Positions 1-8,239 of a DNA stretch of 64,000 nt are shown piece by piece; the first letter of the stretch is position 1; each line of letters opens with the position of its first letter. This DNA comes from Alteromonadales bacterium alter-6D02. GTDB taxonomy: Bacteria > Pseudomonadota > Gammaproteobacteria > Enterobacterales > Psychrobiaceae. Position numbers and translations under genes: made by a program. The stretch covers positions 1 to 64,000 of the forward strand of contig PIZK01000029.1 in the NCBI GenBank assembly GCA_002835545.1, written 5' to 3'. The notes beneath the pieces are model-generated. The model had not been told where the DNA came from. It made no database searches and saw only the letters and a list, made by a program, of their open reading frames with translations.

Positions 1-147
1 ATTAATAATGGGGTGATTACCCCCCCACCAAAAGCCATGCCGGTCTAAGTCAAACACCCAAATAATGTCAGGCGATAAATTAAATCCTGATAACTCATTA
101 ATTGAACTAATACTAGGTAAGTGATCTACAGCTACGTCTTGATACAA
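1..147 (-). CDS. 5' end of a possible PAS-like sensor gene (runs off left edge)
   Basis: Reading leftwards on the minus strand, a frame of 49 codons stays open from a TTG at 147 to the window edge. GAGG (155-158) lies 7 nt upstream of that TTG, a good ribosome-binding site, and an in-frame stop lies further upstream. The peptide contains PDIIWVFDLDRHGFWWGG, which resembles the N-terminal PAS-like segment of some marine gammaproteobacterial signalling proteins; that family link is from memory. A run of seven C (20-26, plus strand) lies inside the frame. Only the N-terminus is present, so output domains are unknown. Confidence 0.5.
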   Translation of the reverse strand, partial: MYQDVAVDHLPSISSINELSGFNLSPDIIWVFDLDRHGFWWGGNHPIIN

Positions 148-243
148 AGTGAAACCTCGATGGAGAAACTAACCAAAGTATTTTTACACGAAATTAGATG
201 GAAAGTTAGGTAGCAAGTCAATAAATTAGAGAGTTAGCATTAA

Positions 244-258
244 TTCAAATATATTGAA
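244..258. promoter_or_regulatory. Candidate LysR-type operator upstream of the NmrA-like gene
   Basis: TTCAA-N5-TTGAA palindrome about 140 bp before the NmrA-like start. It uses the same half-sites (TTGAAC/GTTCAA) as the palindrome in front of the LysR gene at 2224-2244, suggesting that this regulator controls both. Inference from sequence only. Confidence 0.35.
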
Positions 259-395
259 CTCAACAGTCAAAATGTTCCGTTATTGTTTGTGAACACTTCA
301 CTCTATTATATTTCCATCGCATGAAAGTGCATCAATCACAGTGGTTCTTAACCGTTAAGGGTTTAAACATGATCAAGAAACTTTGGAGAAAAATG

Positions 396-1274
396 ATGAA
401 CAATGACACTATCTTAATTATTGGCGCAGCGGGTAATAATGGCGTTGCAACCATCGAAGCATTAACGAATAAACAAAACACCAACAGTACTATCCGAGCA
501 GCCGTTCGTAGCGTGGAGAAAGCAAACCAGTTAAAACAAAAATTCCCATCCATTGAAACGGTACTAATTGACCTAGATAAACCAGACACATTAACAGAAG
601 CGTATAGCGGTGTTACTAAAGTATTTATGATCCCGGGCAATATTGAAGATCGTGAAGGTCATGCTAAAAATGCCATTGACGCTGCTGTTAAGGCCAATAC
701 GGTTAAGCAGTTTTTATTCTATTCTGTGTTTGGTGCTGAATATGAGTCTATTCTATTTTCTCGCCAGTTTAGAGCGGGTGAAAAATACTTGGAGCAATCA
801 GGTCTAAATTATACTCATCTACGCACTATCTTTTTCCAAGAAAACTTCTTTGGCTGGGCTGATGGGATCAAGCAAGGTGGATTATACTTTGGCGTGCGTG
901 ACGGTCGCTTTGCACCACTTAACGTTGCAGATATCGGTGAAATGGCAGCAAACATCTTAACCACATCAGGTCATGACAATAAGGCGTATAACATAACCGG
1001 ACCAGAGCTATTAAGCGGTGCTGACATGGCTAAAGTTTTTACTAATGTTACAGGCAAAGAGGTCGCTTACGTTTCACCGACTACGGAACAAACGCTGGAT
1101 TCATTGCTATCAACAGGCTGGGCAGAGTGGCAAGCACAAGGCATGTTAGAATTATTTGAAGTATTTGCAACGGATCAAGCAGCTATTATAAGCCCGGACG
1201 GTGAGAAGCTTTTAGGCCGACCTCTAACCACACTGCAAGAGTTTGTTACTAATAATAAAGCGGCATTTATTTAA
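396..1274 (+). CDS. NmrA-family NAD(P)-binding oxidoreductase-like protein
   Basis: About 292 residues. The N-terminus ILIIGAAGNNGVATIEAL carries a Rossmann dinucleotide motif (GxxGxxG type), followed by an NmrA/atypical-SDR body with the 'FYSVFGAEY' strand and a C-terminal 'EFV' helix. Such proteins are NAD(P)H-dependent quinone or azo-reductases, or redox-sensing regulators; the substrate cannot be told. Upstream ATGs exist at 321 and 369. I prefer 396 because GGAG at 385-388 sits 7 nt before it and the Rossmann strand begins directly after. It is convergent with a LysR gene and shares a bidirectional hairpin with it. The two genes are probably a regulator/target pair. Confidence 0.8.
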   Translation: MNNDTILIIGAAGNNGVATIEALTNKQNTNSTIRAAVRSVEKANQLKQKFPSIETVLIDLDKPDTLTEAYSGVTKVFMIPGNIEDREGHAKNAIDAAVKANTVKQFLFYSVFGAEYESILFSRQFRAGEKYLEQSGLNYTHLRTIFFQENFFGWADGIKQGGLYFGVRDGRFAPLNVADIGEMAANILTTSGHDNKAYNITGPELLSGADMAKVFTNVTGKEVAYVSPTTEQTLDSLLSTGWAEWQAQGMLELFEVFATDQAAIISPDGEKLLGRPLTTLQEFVTNNKAAFI

Positions 1275-1288
1275 TCGCCCGATATAAT

Positions 1289-1313
1289 AGTGAGCCGACC
1301 CATTAGGCTCACT
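1289..1313. terminator. Bidirectional hairpin between convergent genes
   Basis: Perfect 8-bp arms AGTGAGCC / GGCTCACT with a 9-nt loop sit in the 38-bp gap between the NmrA-like gene and the LysR gene. The hairpin reaches the LysR stop codon, so it could serve both strands. The T-tracts are weak. Confidence 0.55.
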
Positions 1314-2212
1314 TAAAGCAACTCACCTTTCATCTCTTGGACTTTATCCACAAACCAAGCTAGTGCTTTACCTTCATTTCCTTTACGCCAAGCCATCGAT
1401 ACATTTGTTAGCCTGCTTTCACTTTCAGCCAATGTGAGTACAACCAATTCTCCACTCGCTAACAGCGTTTTAATTCTATGAAGTGGCAATGAACCAACAC
1501 CTAAACCAAGAAGGTGCGCTTCAATCTTTTTCTCGACACTGGGCACCGTAAGACGAGACTGCCCATCCAATAATCCTACCGATCTAGCAGGCAAATTCCT
1601 TGAACTATCAGCAACTACTACCGAGGGGAATGCCTTTATCGACTCATTGGATAATGGCTGAGGAGCTTGAGTCAATGGGTGATTTTTTGACACTGTAAAA
1701 ACGAAATCTGTTTGCCCCAAACCGACAATGGAAAACCCCTTGCTATATGGCTCCCCTGTTGCCCCTATCACCAAATCACAATTGTCAGCATTGAGCGCAT
1801 CCCAAGTTCCGCCAAAAACCTCTTCCGTGACTTTAATATTAATCCATGGATGAAGTTGTTGAAACTCAGCAATTAATCTATAAATAGGCTCAAATAGCAA
1901 AATACTATCGATGCAAATACGAAGCTCTAGCTCCCAACCATTCGCCGATTGTTTTGCCATGTGCGTGAGTTCATCTGTGGCCTTTAAAATTTCACGCCCT
2001 TGTTCAACTAAGGTTTGGCCGATGGCAGTTAACTCGGCTTTACGCTTACTTCGATCAAAAATCGCGACACCTAAGTCGTCTTCTAATTTATTCACCGTAT
2101 AAGAAATGGCAGACGGTACTTTAAATAACTCGTCGGCCGCAGCTGCAAAGCTTTTCTTACGTTCAATCGCATCAAGCACTTTAAGCGCATCAAGAGTAAT
2201 CGGAGAAACCAT
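1313..2212 (-). CDS. LysR-family transcriptional regulator
   Basis: 299 residues, the normal length for the family. The N-terminal winged HTH (about residues 5-65) reads LDALKVLDAIERKKSFAAAA then VPSAISYTVNKLEDDLG, followed by the LysR substrate-binding fold (about 90-295). LysR proteins bind a small effector and usually regulate a neighbour plus themselves. A perfect palindrome immediately upstream (2224-2244), and a related one in front of the NmrA-like gene at the far end of the pair, make that gene the most likely target. The effector is unknown. Confidence 0.9.
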   Translation of the reverse strand: MVSPITLDALKVLDAIERKKSFAAAADELFKVPSAISYTVNKLEDDLGVAIFDRSKRKAELTAIGQTLVEQGREILKATDELTHMAKQSANGWELELRICIDSILLFEPIYRLIAEFQQLHPWINIKVTEEVFGGTWDALNADNCDLVIGATGEPYSKGFSIVGLGQTDFVFTVSKNHPLTQAPQPLSNESIKAFPSVVVADSSRNLPARSVGLLDGQSRLTVPSVEKKIEAHLLGLGVGSLPLHRIKTLLASGELVVLTLAESESRLTNVSMAWRKGNEGKALAWFVDKVQEMKGELL

Positions 2213-2223
2213 TTGATCAATTA

Positions 2224-2244
2224 TTTTGAACTATAAGTTCAAAA
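2224..2244. promoter_or_regulatory. Palindromic operator of the LysR gene
   Basis: TTTTGAAC-N5-GTTCAAAA, a perfect 8-bp inverted repeat 12 bp upstream of the LysR start codon, with another GTTCAA half-site about 15 bp further on. Its position and symmetry suit an autoregulatory site. Confidence 0.5.
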
Positions 2245-2528
2245 CCTTCCGTTTTAGTTCAATAATCCTATTAATATAATAACTTCCACAGTCAAAAACA
2301 ACGAACTCACTGGGATAGCATCACGAAAAACAAGCTGACATCAATTGCGCTGAAGGGTCATGCACTTTGGAGGTTACCCATCATAAAGTGAGAGAGACTC
2401 ACTTACGCTATTTGTGCCAGCCAAACTTACACTTTATTTAAAGGGCAATCATACGTATTTTGTGATGATTGAAATGAAAACTCTTATTAGCAGTTTAACG
2501 TTCCTCAAAGCAGTCTTAAATCAACTTA
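2245..2528. other. Intergenic region without a recognisable gene
   Basis: No coding frame of note was found. An AAGTGAG / CTCACTT inverted repeat lies near 2386-2405 and could be a weak terminator for the MerC gene, but no T-run follows it. Confidence 0.4.
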
Positions 2529-2969
2529 TTACTTTGAATCAAAAGCAGAGGTAAGATGCTCACTCGAGCTTTCAGAGCAACTAGCCCCTCGATGTTTTTG
2601 GCACTGACGAAAGTTCCCCCAGTGAGCAGCGATAACAATACCTGCACCTAACACCGTCAACGCCTTCTCTCCGGCTTCACCAGCAATATCATGACCAAAT
2701 ACCGCAGCTAGGATCAACGTTAATAAGCCACAGGTACCCACCGTCAACAACTGATAGCGTTTGTGTTTATTACACCCATTGATTAATGCATAAATACTGA
2801 TTGGCGTAACTGCGATCAATAACCATATGTGTACCGCTTCATTATGTAGCTGTAACGCTTCTAAACTCGGTAATAACAGCAATAACACAGGTAAGGCTAA
2901 ACAATGAACAACGCACAGCGCTGATAAACTGATCGATAACTTATCTGTGATTTCTTGTCCTTTTCTCAC
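2529..2969 (-). CDS. MerC-domain membrane protein
   Basis: 146 residues with four hydrophobic segments. The first contains the CVVHC motif typical of MerC-type metal transporters, and a Cys/His-rich tail follows the last (CQKHRGASC). MerC proteins sit in the inner membrane and carry heavy-metal cations. Here the gene lies 17 nt downstream of the DUF1826 gene, behind a Zur box, so zinc or related metal homeostasis is more likely than mercury resistance, and no merR/A/T/P genes are present. The start is GTG. Function is inferred from family and context. Confidence 0.75.
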   Translation of the reverse strand: MRKGQEITDKLSISLSALCVVHCLALPVLLLLLPSLEALQLHNEAVHIWLLIAVTPISIYALINGCNKHKRYQLLTVGTCGLLTLILAAVFGHDIAGEAGEKALTVLGAGIVIAAHWGNFRQCQKHRGASCSESSSEHLTSAFDSK

Positions 2970-2986
2970 TAATCTATTCCTTTTGA

Positions 2987-3667
2987 TTATTCAGCGATGA
3001 AGTCGAGCGTTACAATCAAACGGCGCTCACCATTGATTAACGTAGGTGAACGATGAACTAGTCCAGCTCCTTCATGGTCATCCCATAACTCGCCTTTCAT
3101 TAGCGCGACATCACCATGGTTAAGCTGCATCACTTTACTTTCATCTGAAAACAACCCCGAGGTTTCATCTGACATACCAGCATTACCAGTCCCTAACTTA
3201 GTGCGATCAACTTCATGATGCTCCAGCCACTGCGTCCCCACCCCAGAATATGTTGTAATGAGGCGACAAGGTATTCGGTCGACATGAAAGCGAGGACACA
3301 TTGCACGATCGAGTTCAGTCAGTCTTAAGCCTGCTCGTTTTAGTCCAAACAATGCGCAAAACATCTCAACCAATAACGCGACATCTTCACTCAGTGCTTC
3401 AACAGCTTCAGTTGCGCCAAAGGCTTTACAAAGTTCATCTCGAGTATTTTCAGGTGTGACAGCCAAGACTGTCTTTTTACGCGTCGTTGAGCGAATAAAT
3501 TCATCAACAGCAACAGTTAGCTCACTGGAAAATGTGCGCTGCCATATCGCGATATTTGTTTCTTCTTGATAAATTTCGGTAAGCACTTCAGGGCTATCGC
3601 CCGTCACCGGACGGCGGGTTAACTCTTTTAAAGGTTCATTTTCAAGCATCGCTGCAACTGCACTCAT
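2987..3667 (-). CDS. DUF1826 domain protein, probably Zur-regulated
   Basis: 226 residues, soluble. It matches DUF1826, a family of unknown biochemical function; conserved pieces include CPRFHVDRIPCRLITTYSG, GTQWLEHHEVDR and HRSPTL. The His/Asp/Cys pattern (PRFHVD, then VHRSP) recalls a cupin or dioxygenase-like metal site, but that is only a suggestion. A 15-mer close to the Zur consensus sits 64 bp upstream of the start, and MerC follows in the same operon, so the gene probably acts in the zinc-starvation response. Confidence 0.75.
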   Translation of the reverse strand: MSAVAAMLENEPLKELTRRPVTGDSPEVLTEIYQEETNIAIWQRTFSSELTVAVDEFIRSTTRKKTVLAVTPENTRDELCKAFGATEAVEALSEDVALLVEMFCALFGLKRAGLRLTELDRAMCPRFHVDRIPCRLITTYSGVGTQWLEHHEVDRTKLGTGNAGMSDETSGLFSDESKVMQLNHGDVALMKGELWDDHEGAGLVHRSPTLINGERRLIVTLDFIAE

Positions 3668-3730
3668 ACTACTATCTCTCTATATATAAACGGCTCACTA
3701 CCGACACTTTGGTAAACGCCATAACCATTA

Positions 3731-3745
3731 TGTTATAACATAACA
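3731..3745. promoter_or_regulatory. Zur box upstream of DUF1826-merC
   Basis: TGTTATAACATAACA matches the enterobacterial Zur consensus TGTTATA-N-TATAACA at all but one specified position. It lies inside a 16-bp perfect palindrome (3729-3744). The identical 15-mer occurs before the M3 peptidase gene at 55573. Confidence 0.75.
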
Positions 3746-4065
3746 ACCCCATTCGCTAGTCACTTATACTGCTGAGCATGGATTGATTAGATAATAGAAA
3801 CGATATCAGTGCTTATCGGCTAAAAGGCTGACCCAATCAACTCTTCATTTAAAGGGGAAATTTGTGGTGAGCAATCACACGATACATAGATAGATGAAGC
3901 TAATTAACGATGATATATTACTGAAGTAAACCGCTAACATCGATAACGGCATCAAGGATTTAAACTTGAGTTGTGTTTTCGGTTAGATAAAAGTTTGTTA
4001 CCCTTACGTAATATCACACAGCATCAGTAAATTCGATGCTATGTGATAAAGTTACCAAGCAAAAG
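3746..4065. other. Intergenic region with a long imperfect palindrome
   Basis: No gene recognised. At 4013-4047 ATCACACAGCATC and GATGCTATGTGAT form a 13-bp stem with one mismatch, just downstream of the stop codon of the following minus-strand lipoprotein gene. It may act as its terminator although no T-run follows. Confidence 0.45.
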
Positions 4066-5850
4066 TTAGGCTTCAGACCCGCTTTGCTCTTGCTTTTTCT
4101 CTTTCTCTTTCTCTTTTTCTTGCTCTTTCAAAGCAGCTAGCAGTGCTTCATATTCTTTTTGCATCTCAGCAATATTAATATCTAACTCAAGTTTCCATGT
4201 CTTGCCTAAGTCATTGGTGCTAACAATCTCGCCTTGGTCACAGAGGAAAAATAGCATCGAGCCTTGAGAAAGGTTAGGAAGCATAGAATAGCAACCTTCC
4301 TTCACCTTACCATGCTCCTTCCAATAGTATTTTTTATTAGTTTTTGTCTTATCTTTACTAATAAGTATTAGGTCTTTATTCGACTTATCTCGACTACGCC
4401 CCAAAGAAACAATGGTATTTCCGTCTAGCACCACAGGTAAGCTTGCATCAGGTTTACGATCGCCCCATGTTTTTAACTTTCGGCTCAAACTTAACCATGT
4501 ATCACCGTCATCAAAACTGACAGTTTGCTTTCCAATACCGTCCCACTGACTAACTTCAAGGCCCACTAATGTCCCATCCTTAAGTTGCAGCATGCTCGCC
4601 AATGACTCTGATTTAGATTTTTTCCATGTATTGGTGATCGTGTCAAAATCAAACTTTTCATTATCGTTGATTATCCGTAATACATTATTTCCGGTAACAA
4701 CAGGGTAAAGCCCACCATTTTGGACAAAGAACCCTGAACGTTCCTTACGCTTAAATGTACCGACTTTTTGCCAATTAGTTCTTATATCCTTCACATCATA
4801 AACAAAATAGTTTTGACGCGAACTTGTTAACGCATAAATCGAGTTACCAATCTTACCAAACCACATAACAGCTTCTTTAGCCGATATTGGAGAAAGTTCC
4901 TGCCAGTGCTTACTACTATCGTTTTTGATAAATATAGCGCCTAGCTCACTGCCCACTATTAACATATCGTCTATACGTAGCGCAGATGAAAGGCGGCTAT
5001 TAGTTGGAACATCGTGATGTTCCCACTGTTGGTTTTCATCCAATAACTTCAACTGACCAAACTTTGCGAGTAATGCTTTAGAAAGGCCACCACTAATATG
5101 AGCGGTTTGATCTGCATACGCATTTTCACGGGATAATTGACTCAATTGCGAGCGGAAATCCCCAAGATCATCTTGCTGCCAAGTAATAATGCTAGAAAGA
5201 TCGAGTTTTTTAGCTAACTTAGGGTAATGTGTCGTAACAAAACTTTGTAAACTTTTTTTGCTAGGCATACGCGTAACATAGGCTTTTTGTTCAGAACGAT
5301 TATTCCAAAATGATGGCTCTTTAATACTTAATAACGGCTGAAAAACAACAGTACCTAAATCAGAAAGGTTATTTTGTTTTACATTAAACTTACCCGCAGA
5401 GATGTTCACTGGCATAGTGATCCATGAACTCATATTGCCATCGGTATAAAAGCTATGGAGTGAACCAATAATATACTCGCCTGCTGGCATACTCCCTACA
5501 AAGACCTGGCTATCGATGACTCCTTCTGACAAGGCTCTTAATGAATAAATATCGTGTTTCCACTCCACTTTATCTTCGTAAAAATTTCTTCCTTTACTTT
5601 TAGCATGCGCTTTAGCTTTATCTATCGCCGCTTGCTTTAATTGCTCAGCGTTATCTAAACGAAAAGCGATTACCTCAGTCCATCGAGGGTGTAGTGGGGC
5701 AAGCTGATTGGTATTACTAACGACTTTAACAGCCACAACACCATGCTCTTGAGGTAACTCACTACCAACAACCATACGAGTCGATTTGATAGTACTAGCA
5801 CAACCACTAAGCATCACTAACGCTAATATGATTAACATCACTCTTTGCAT
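4066..5850 (-). CDS. Lipoprotein with Asp-box (BNR) propeller-like repeats
   Basis: 594 residues. The N-terminus has a lipoprotein signal with lipobox LSGC (Cys17). Two Asp-box motifs of the S-x-D-x-G-x-T-W type are visible near the C-terminus (SFDDGDTWLSL and STNDLGKTWKLE), as found in sialidase and other beta-propellers. The tail is a charged Lys/Glu-rich run followed by Gln/Ser. No sialidase catalytic Arg/Tyr set is obvious, so an enzymatic role should not be assumed. It may be a surface or periplasmic binding protein. It appears monocistronic. Confidence 0.7.
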   Translation of the reverse strand: MQRVMLIILALVMLSGCASTIKSTRMVVGSELPQEHGVVAVKVVSNTNQLAPLHPRWTEVIAFRLDNAEQLKQAAIDKAKAHAKSKGRNFYEDKVEWKHDIYSLRALSEGVIDSQVFVGSMPAGEYIIGSLHSFYTDGNMSSWITMPVNISAGKFNVKQNNLSDLGTVVFQPLLSIKEPSFWNNRSEQKAYVTRMPSKKSLQSFVTTHYPKLAKKLDLSSIITWQQDDLGDFRSQLSQLSRENAYADQTAHISGGLSKALLAKFGQLKLLDENQQWEHHDVPTNSRLSSALRIDDMLIVGSELGAIFIKNDSSKHWQELSPISAKEAVMWFGKIGNSIYALTSSRQNYFVYDVKDIRTNWQKVGTFKRKERSGFFVQNGGLYPVVTGNNVLRIINDNEKFDFDTITNTWKKSKSESLASMLQLKDGTLVGLEVSQWDGIGKQTVSFDDGDTWLSLSRKLKTWGDRKPDASLPVVLDGNTIVSLGRSRDKSNKDLILISKDKTKTNKKYYWKEHGKVKEGCYSMLPNLSQGSMLFFLCDQGEIVSTNDLGKTWKLELDINIAEMQKEYEALLAALKEQEKEKEKEKKQEQSGSEA

Positions 5851-6198
5851 TTTTTATCCTTGTTGAATATTACTTACTTCCATTAGCAGCTAAAGCGACG
5901 AACATAAAATTCGCTATAACCAATTTCGGCATACTTTAAATCAAACCAATACCGTTAATCAACTTCAATTGTTTATGCGTATAATTAGTAAGTTAATATT
6001 CTAAAATCCGGCACAATCAAGTCCGACATAAGAGTAATATCTATCTTAGTTTGCTCGGGATAATGCAGTTATCCAAAACAGAAACCGATCCTCCAATTTG
6101 CTTCAGTCAGCACCTCTTCGAGCCTCCACGCCTTCGCTCAACATCCATCTTTAAAATGCAAGGTAAAAATACCAAATTAAATAATTTAAATATTTTTA
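5851..6198. other. Divergent intergenic region
   Basis: Separates the lipoprotein gene (minus) from the regulator-cydAB operon (plus). An open frame at 6051-6332 overlaps the regulator gene in another frame and has no domain or ribosome-binding site, so I do not call it. Confidence 0.4.
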
Positions 6199-6212
6199 TT
6201 GATCAAAATCAA
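6199..6212. promoter_or_regulatory. FNR box of the gbsR-like/cydAB operon
   Basis: TTGATCAAAATCAA is a perfect match to the FNR consensus TTGAT-N4-ATCAA, centred about 57 bp before the regulator start codon. TATAGT at 6221-6226 could be a -10 element; if so FNR would overlap the promoter core and might repress. Confidence 0.8.
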
Positions 6213-6224
6213 TTTCGGCGTATA

Positions 6225-6244
6225 GTTTCAGAAATTACTGAAAC
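6225..6244. promoter_or_regulatory. Candidate operator for the GbsR/MarR regulator
   Basis: GTTTCAG-N6-CTGAAAC, a perfect inverted repeat between the FNR box and the start codon, with an extra TTCAG half-site directly after it. Its place suits autorepression by the first gene of the operon. Confidence 0.5.
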
Positions 6245-6261
6245 TTCAGAAAGGTCGAATT

Positions 6262-6810
6262 ATGATTATGACAGCAAAAATAGAGTCCTTCGTCATGCAC
6301 TGTGGCGAAATGGGCAGTCGTTGGGGGTTTAACCGCACCGTAGGCCAAATGTACGGTTTACTTATTATTCACGAACAAGCACTAAGTGCCGTTGAAATTG
6401 CCGAAGCCCTCAACATTTCACGCGGCAATGTCAGCATGGGCATAAAAGAGCTGCAATCATGGCGCCTAGTTTCGGTGCATCATAAACCCAAAGACCGCAA
6501 AGAGTATTATTCGCCTGCTGGCAGTATTTGGGAAATGGCAACTCGTGTTTTCGAAGAACGTCGTAAGCGTGAAGTCGACCCAACCTTAAGCCTATTGCGC
6601 GACAATTTGTTAGACGAGCCGACTAACGATAAAGAAGTTTATGCCCACCAGCAGATGCATGAGATCCACGACTTACTTGAGACAGTAACTCATTGGGCTG
6701 GCGAACTACAATCGATGAATCCAGACAATCTAACCACACTCATGAAGCTTGGTGCCGGTGTCAGTAAAGTCATCGACATGAAGTCCAAATTACTGAGTAA
6801 CAACAAATAA
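6262..6810 (+). CDS. GbsR/MarR-family transcriptional regulator
   Basis: 182 residues. The winged-helix segment about residues 25-85 reads LSAVEIAEALNISRGNVSMG, then KELQSWRLV and the wing HKPKDRKEYYSPAG, which is the GbsR type. A helical C-terminal region follows, probably for dimerisation. AAGG at 6251-6254 is 7 nt before the ATG at 6262. The gene heads an operon with cydA (70-nt gap) and cydB. Regulators of this type next to bd-oxidase genes probably tune oxidase expression; the ligand is unknown. Confidence 0.85.
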   Translation: MIMTAKIESFVMHCGEMGSRWGFNRTVGQMYGLLIIHEQALSAVEIAEALNISRGNVSMGIKELQSWRLVSVHHKPKDRKEYYSPAGSIWEMATRVFEERRKREVDPTLSLLRDNLLDEPTNDKEVYAHQQMHEIHDLLETVTHWAGELQSMNPDNLTTLMKLGAGVSKVIDMKSKLLSNNK

Positions 6811-6857
6811 AGTGTCTATTAGTTAACATGTCAAGGGCTGTGGTTATTGGTGTATCA

Positions 6858-6866
6858 CCCCCCCCC
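6858..6866. repeat. C9 homopolymer in the cydA leader
   Basis: Nine consecutive C lie 14 nt before the cydA start codon and 5 nt before its AAAGG ribosome-binding site. Such tracts are prone to slippage and could alter leader spacing or structure. Confidence 0.6.
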
Positions 6867-6880
6867 TCAAAGGTATAGTT

Positions 6881-8239
6881 ATGTTAGAAACATTAATGCT
6901 CTCCAGAATACAGTTTGCAGCGAATATTAGCTTTCATATTTTATTCCCTACTATTACCATCGCCCTAAGCTGGTTTTTAGTTTATTTTAAAATCAGATTC
7001 GACCAAACCCAACACCCGGTTTGGATGCGAGCCTATCGCTTCTGGGTCAAAATATTTGCGCTGACTTTTGCTATTGGCGTTGTTACGGGCATCACTATGT
7101 CATTCCAGTTCGGCACTAATTGGCCCGGATTTATGGAGAAAGTGGGGAACATTGCGGGTCCATTATTAGGTTATGAAGTACTGACCGCCTTTTTCTTAGA
7201 GGCCTCTTTTCTAGGGATCATGCTATTTGGAATTAAGCGTGTTCCCCCTAAAATTCATACCTTATCCACGATTATCGTCGCTATAGGCACTAGTCTGTCA
7301 GCTTTTTGGATATTGGCGCTGAACTCTTGGATGCAAACCCCTACAGGGTTTGAAATGCGCGATGGTGTTGCCTTTCCCGTTGATTGGTTAGACATTATCT
7401 TTAACCCTTCATTTCCCTATCGGTTAAGCCACATGTTAATTGCTTCCGGTCTCACCGCTGCGTTTTTAATTGCCGGAGTCAGTGCTTATCGCTTACTTAA
7501 AGGCGACGACAAACGCGCACCGAAGCTAACACTAAAAATAAGTCTAACTGTCGCGATGTTACTCACACCATTACAAGCATTCGTTGGTGATTTACATGGT
7601 TTAAACACCCTAGAGCATCAGCCACAAAAAATTGCTGCGATGGAAGGTGTCTGGCATACCGAGAAATCCGCTCCATTATTACTGTTTGCTATCGTCGATG
7701 AAGAGAAGAGAACCAACCATTTTGAACTGGGTTTACCGGGCATAGCGAGTTTAATTTTAACCCATGACATCAATGGCGAAATAAAAGGGCTCAACGAGTT
7801 TGAAGGTAATCACCCGCCCGTGGCTCCAGTATTTTACGCATTTAGGATCATGATTGGTATCGGGGTATTGATGCTGCTTATTTCATGGCTCGCGGGTATC
7901 AAGTTATGGCGTCAAAAGACCTTATCACCTTGGCTGTTAAAAGCGATTGTTGCCATGACGTTTTCAGGCTGGATAGCCACACTGGCCGGTTGGTATGTCA
8001 CCGAAATAGGCCGCCAACCTTGGCTAGTCACTGGCGTTTTAACCGTCAAAGAAGCCGCTACAGATATTGCGGCGGGCAATGTCGCGTTTTCTCTTGCCCT
8101 TTACCTGATCATTTATGTCATTGTAATGGCGGCTTACTTACATACTTTATTCACCATGGCTAAACGTGCCATCGAGATTGAAGATTTTGATGCCGAGCCA
8201 ACAGCCGCAACTAACACACAGGAGCTCCATCATGTTTGA
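6881..8239 (+). CDS. cydA: Cytochrome bd quinol oxidase subunit I (short Q-loop, CioA type)
   Basis: 452 residues; an inner-membrane quinol oxidase subunit that binds hemes b558, b595 and d and reduces O2 to water. The heme ligands His19 and His184 are visible, as are the quinol-loop residues in QPQKIAAMEG (Lys250, Glu255) and the GRQPW motif near the C-terminus. The length and compact Q-loop (E. coli CydA is 522 residues with a long loop) place it in the CioA or short-loop group, often relatively cyanide-tolerant. The start is supported by AAAGG. It overlaps cydB by 8 nt and is probably under FNR and the upstream GbsR-like control. Confidence 0.93.
   Translation: MLETLMLSRIQFAANISFHILFPTITIALSWFLVYFKIRFDQTQHPVWMRAYRFWVKIFALTFAIGVVTGITMSFQFGTNWPGFMEKVGNIAGPLLGYEVLTAFFLEASFLGIMLFGIKRVPPKIHTLSTIIVAIGTSLSAFWILALNSWMQTPTGFEMRDGVAFPVDWLDIIFNPSFPYRLSHMLIASGLTAAFLIAGVSAYRLLKGDDKRAPKLTLKISLTVAMLLTPLQAFVGDLHGLNTLEHQPQKIAAMEGVWHTEKSAPLLLFAIVDEEKRTNHFELGLPGIASLILTHDINGEIKGLNEFEGNHPPVAPVFYAFRIMIGIGVLMLLISWLAGIKLWRQKTLSPWLLKAIVAMTFSGWIATLAGWYVTEIGRQPWLVTGVLTVKEAATDIAAGNVAFSLALYLIIYVIVMAAYLHTLFTMAKRAIEIEDFDAEPTAATNTQELHHV

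Noticed and set aside
2529-2969. Mercury-resistance operon
   Set aside because: Only a MerC-type protein is present; no merR, merA, merT or merP, and a Zur box indicates zinc control.
4066-5850. Sialidase
   Set aside because: Asp-boxes are present but the catalytic residues and RIP motif are not seen.
6051-6332. 93-residue plus-strand ORF before the GbsR gene
   Set aside because: It overlaps the promoter elements and the regulator in another frame, and shows no domain.
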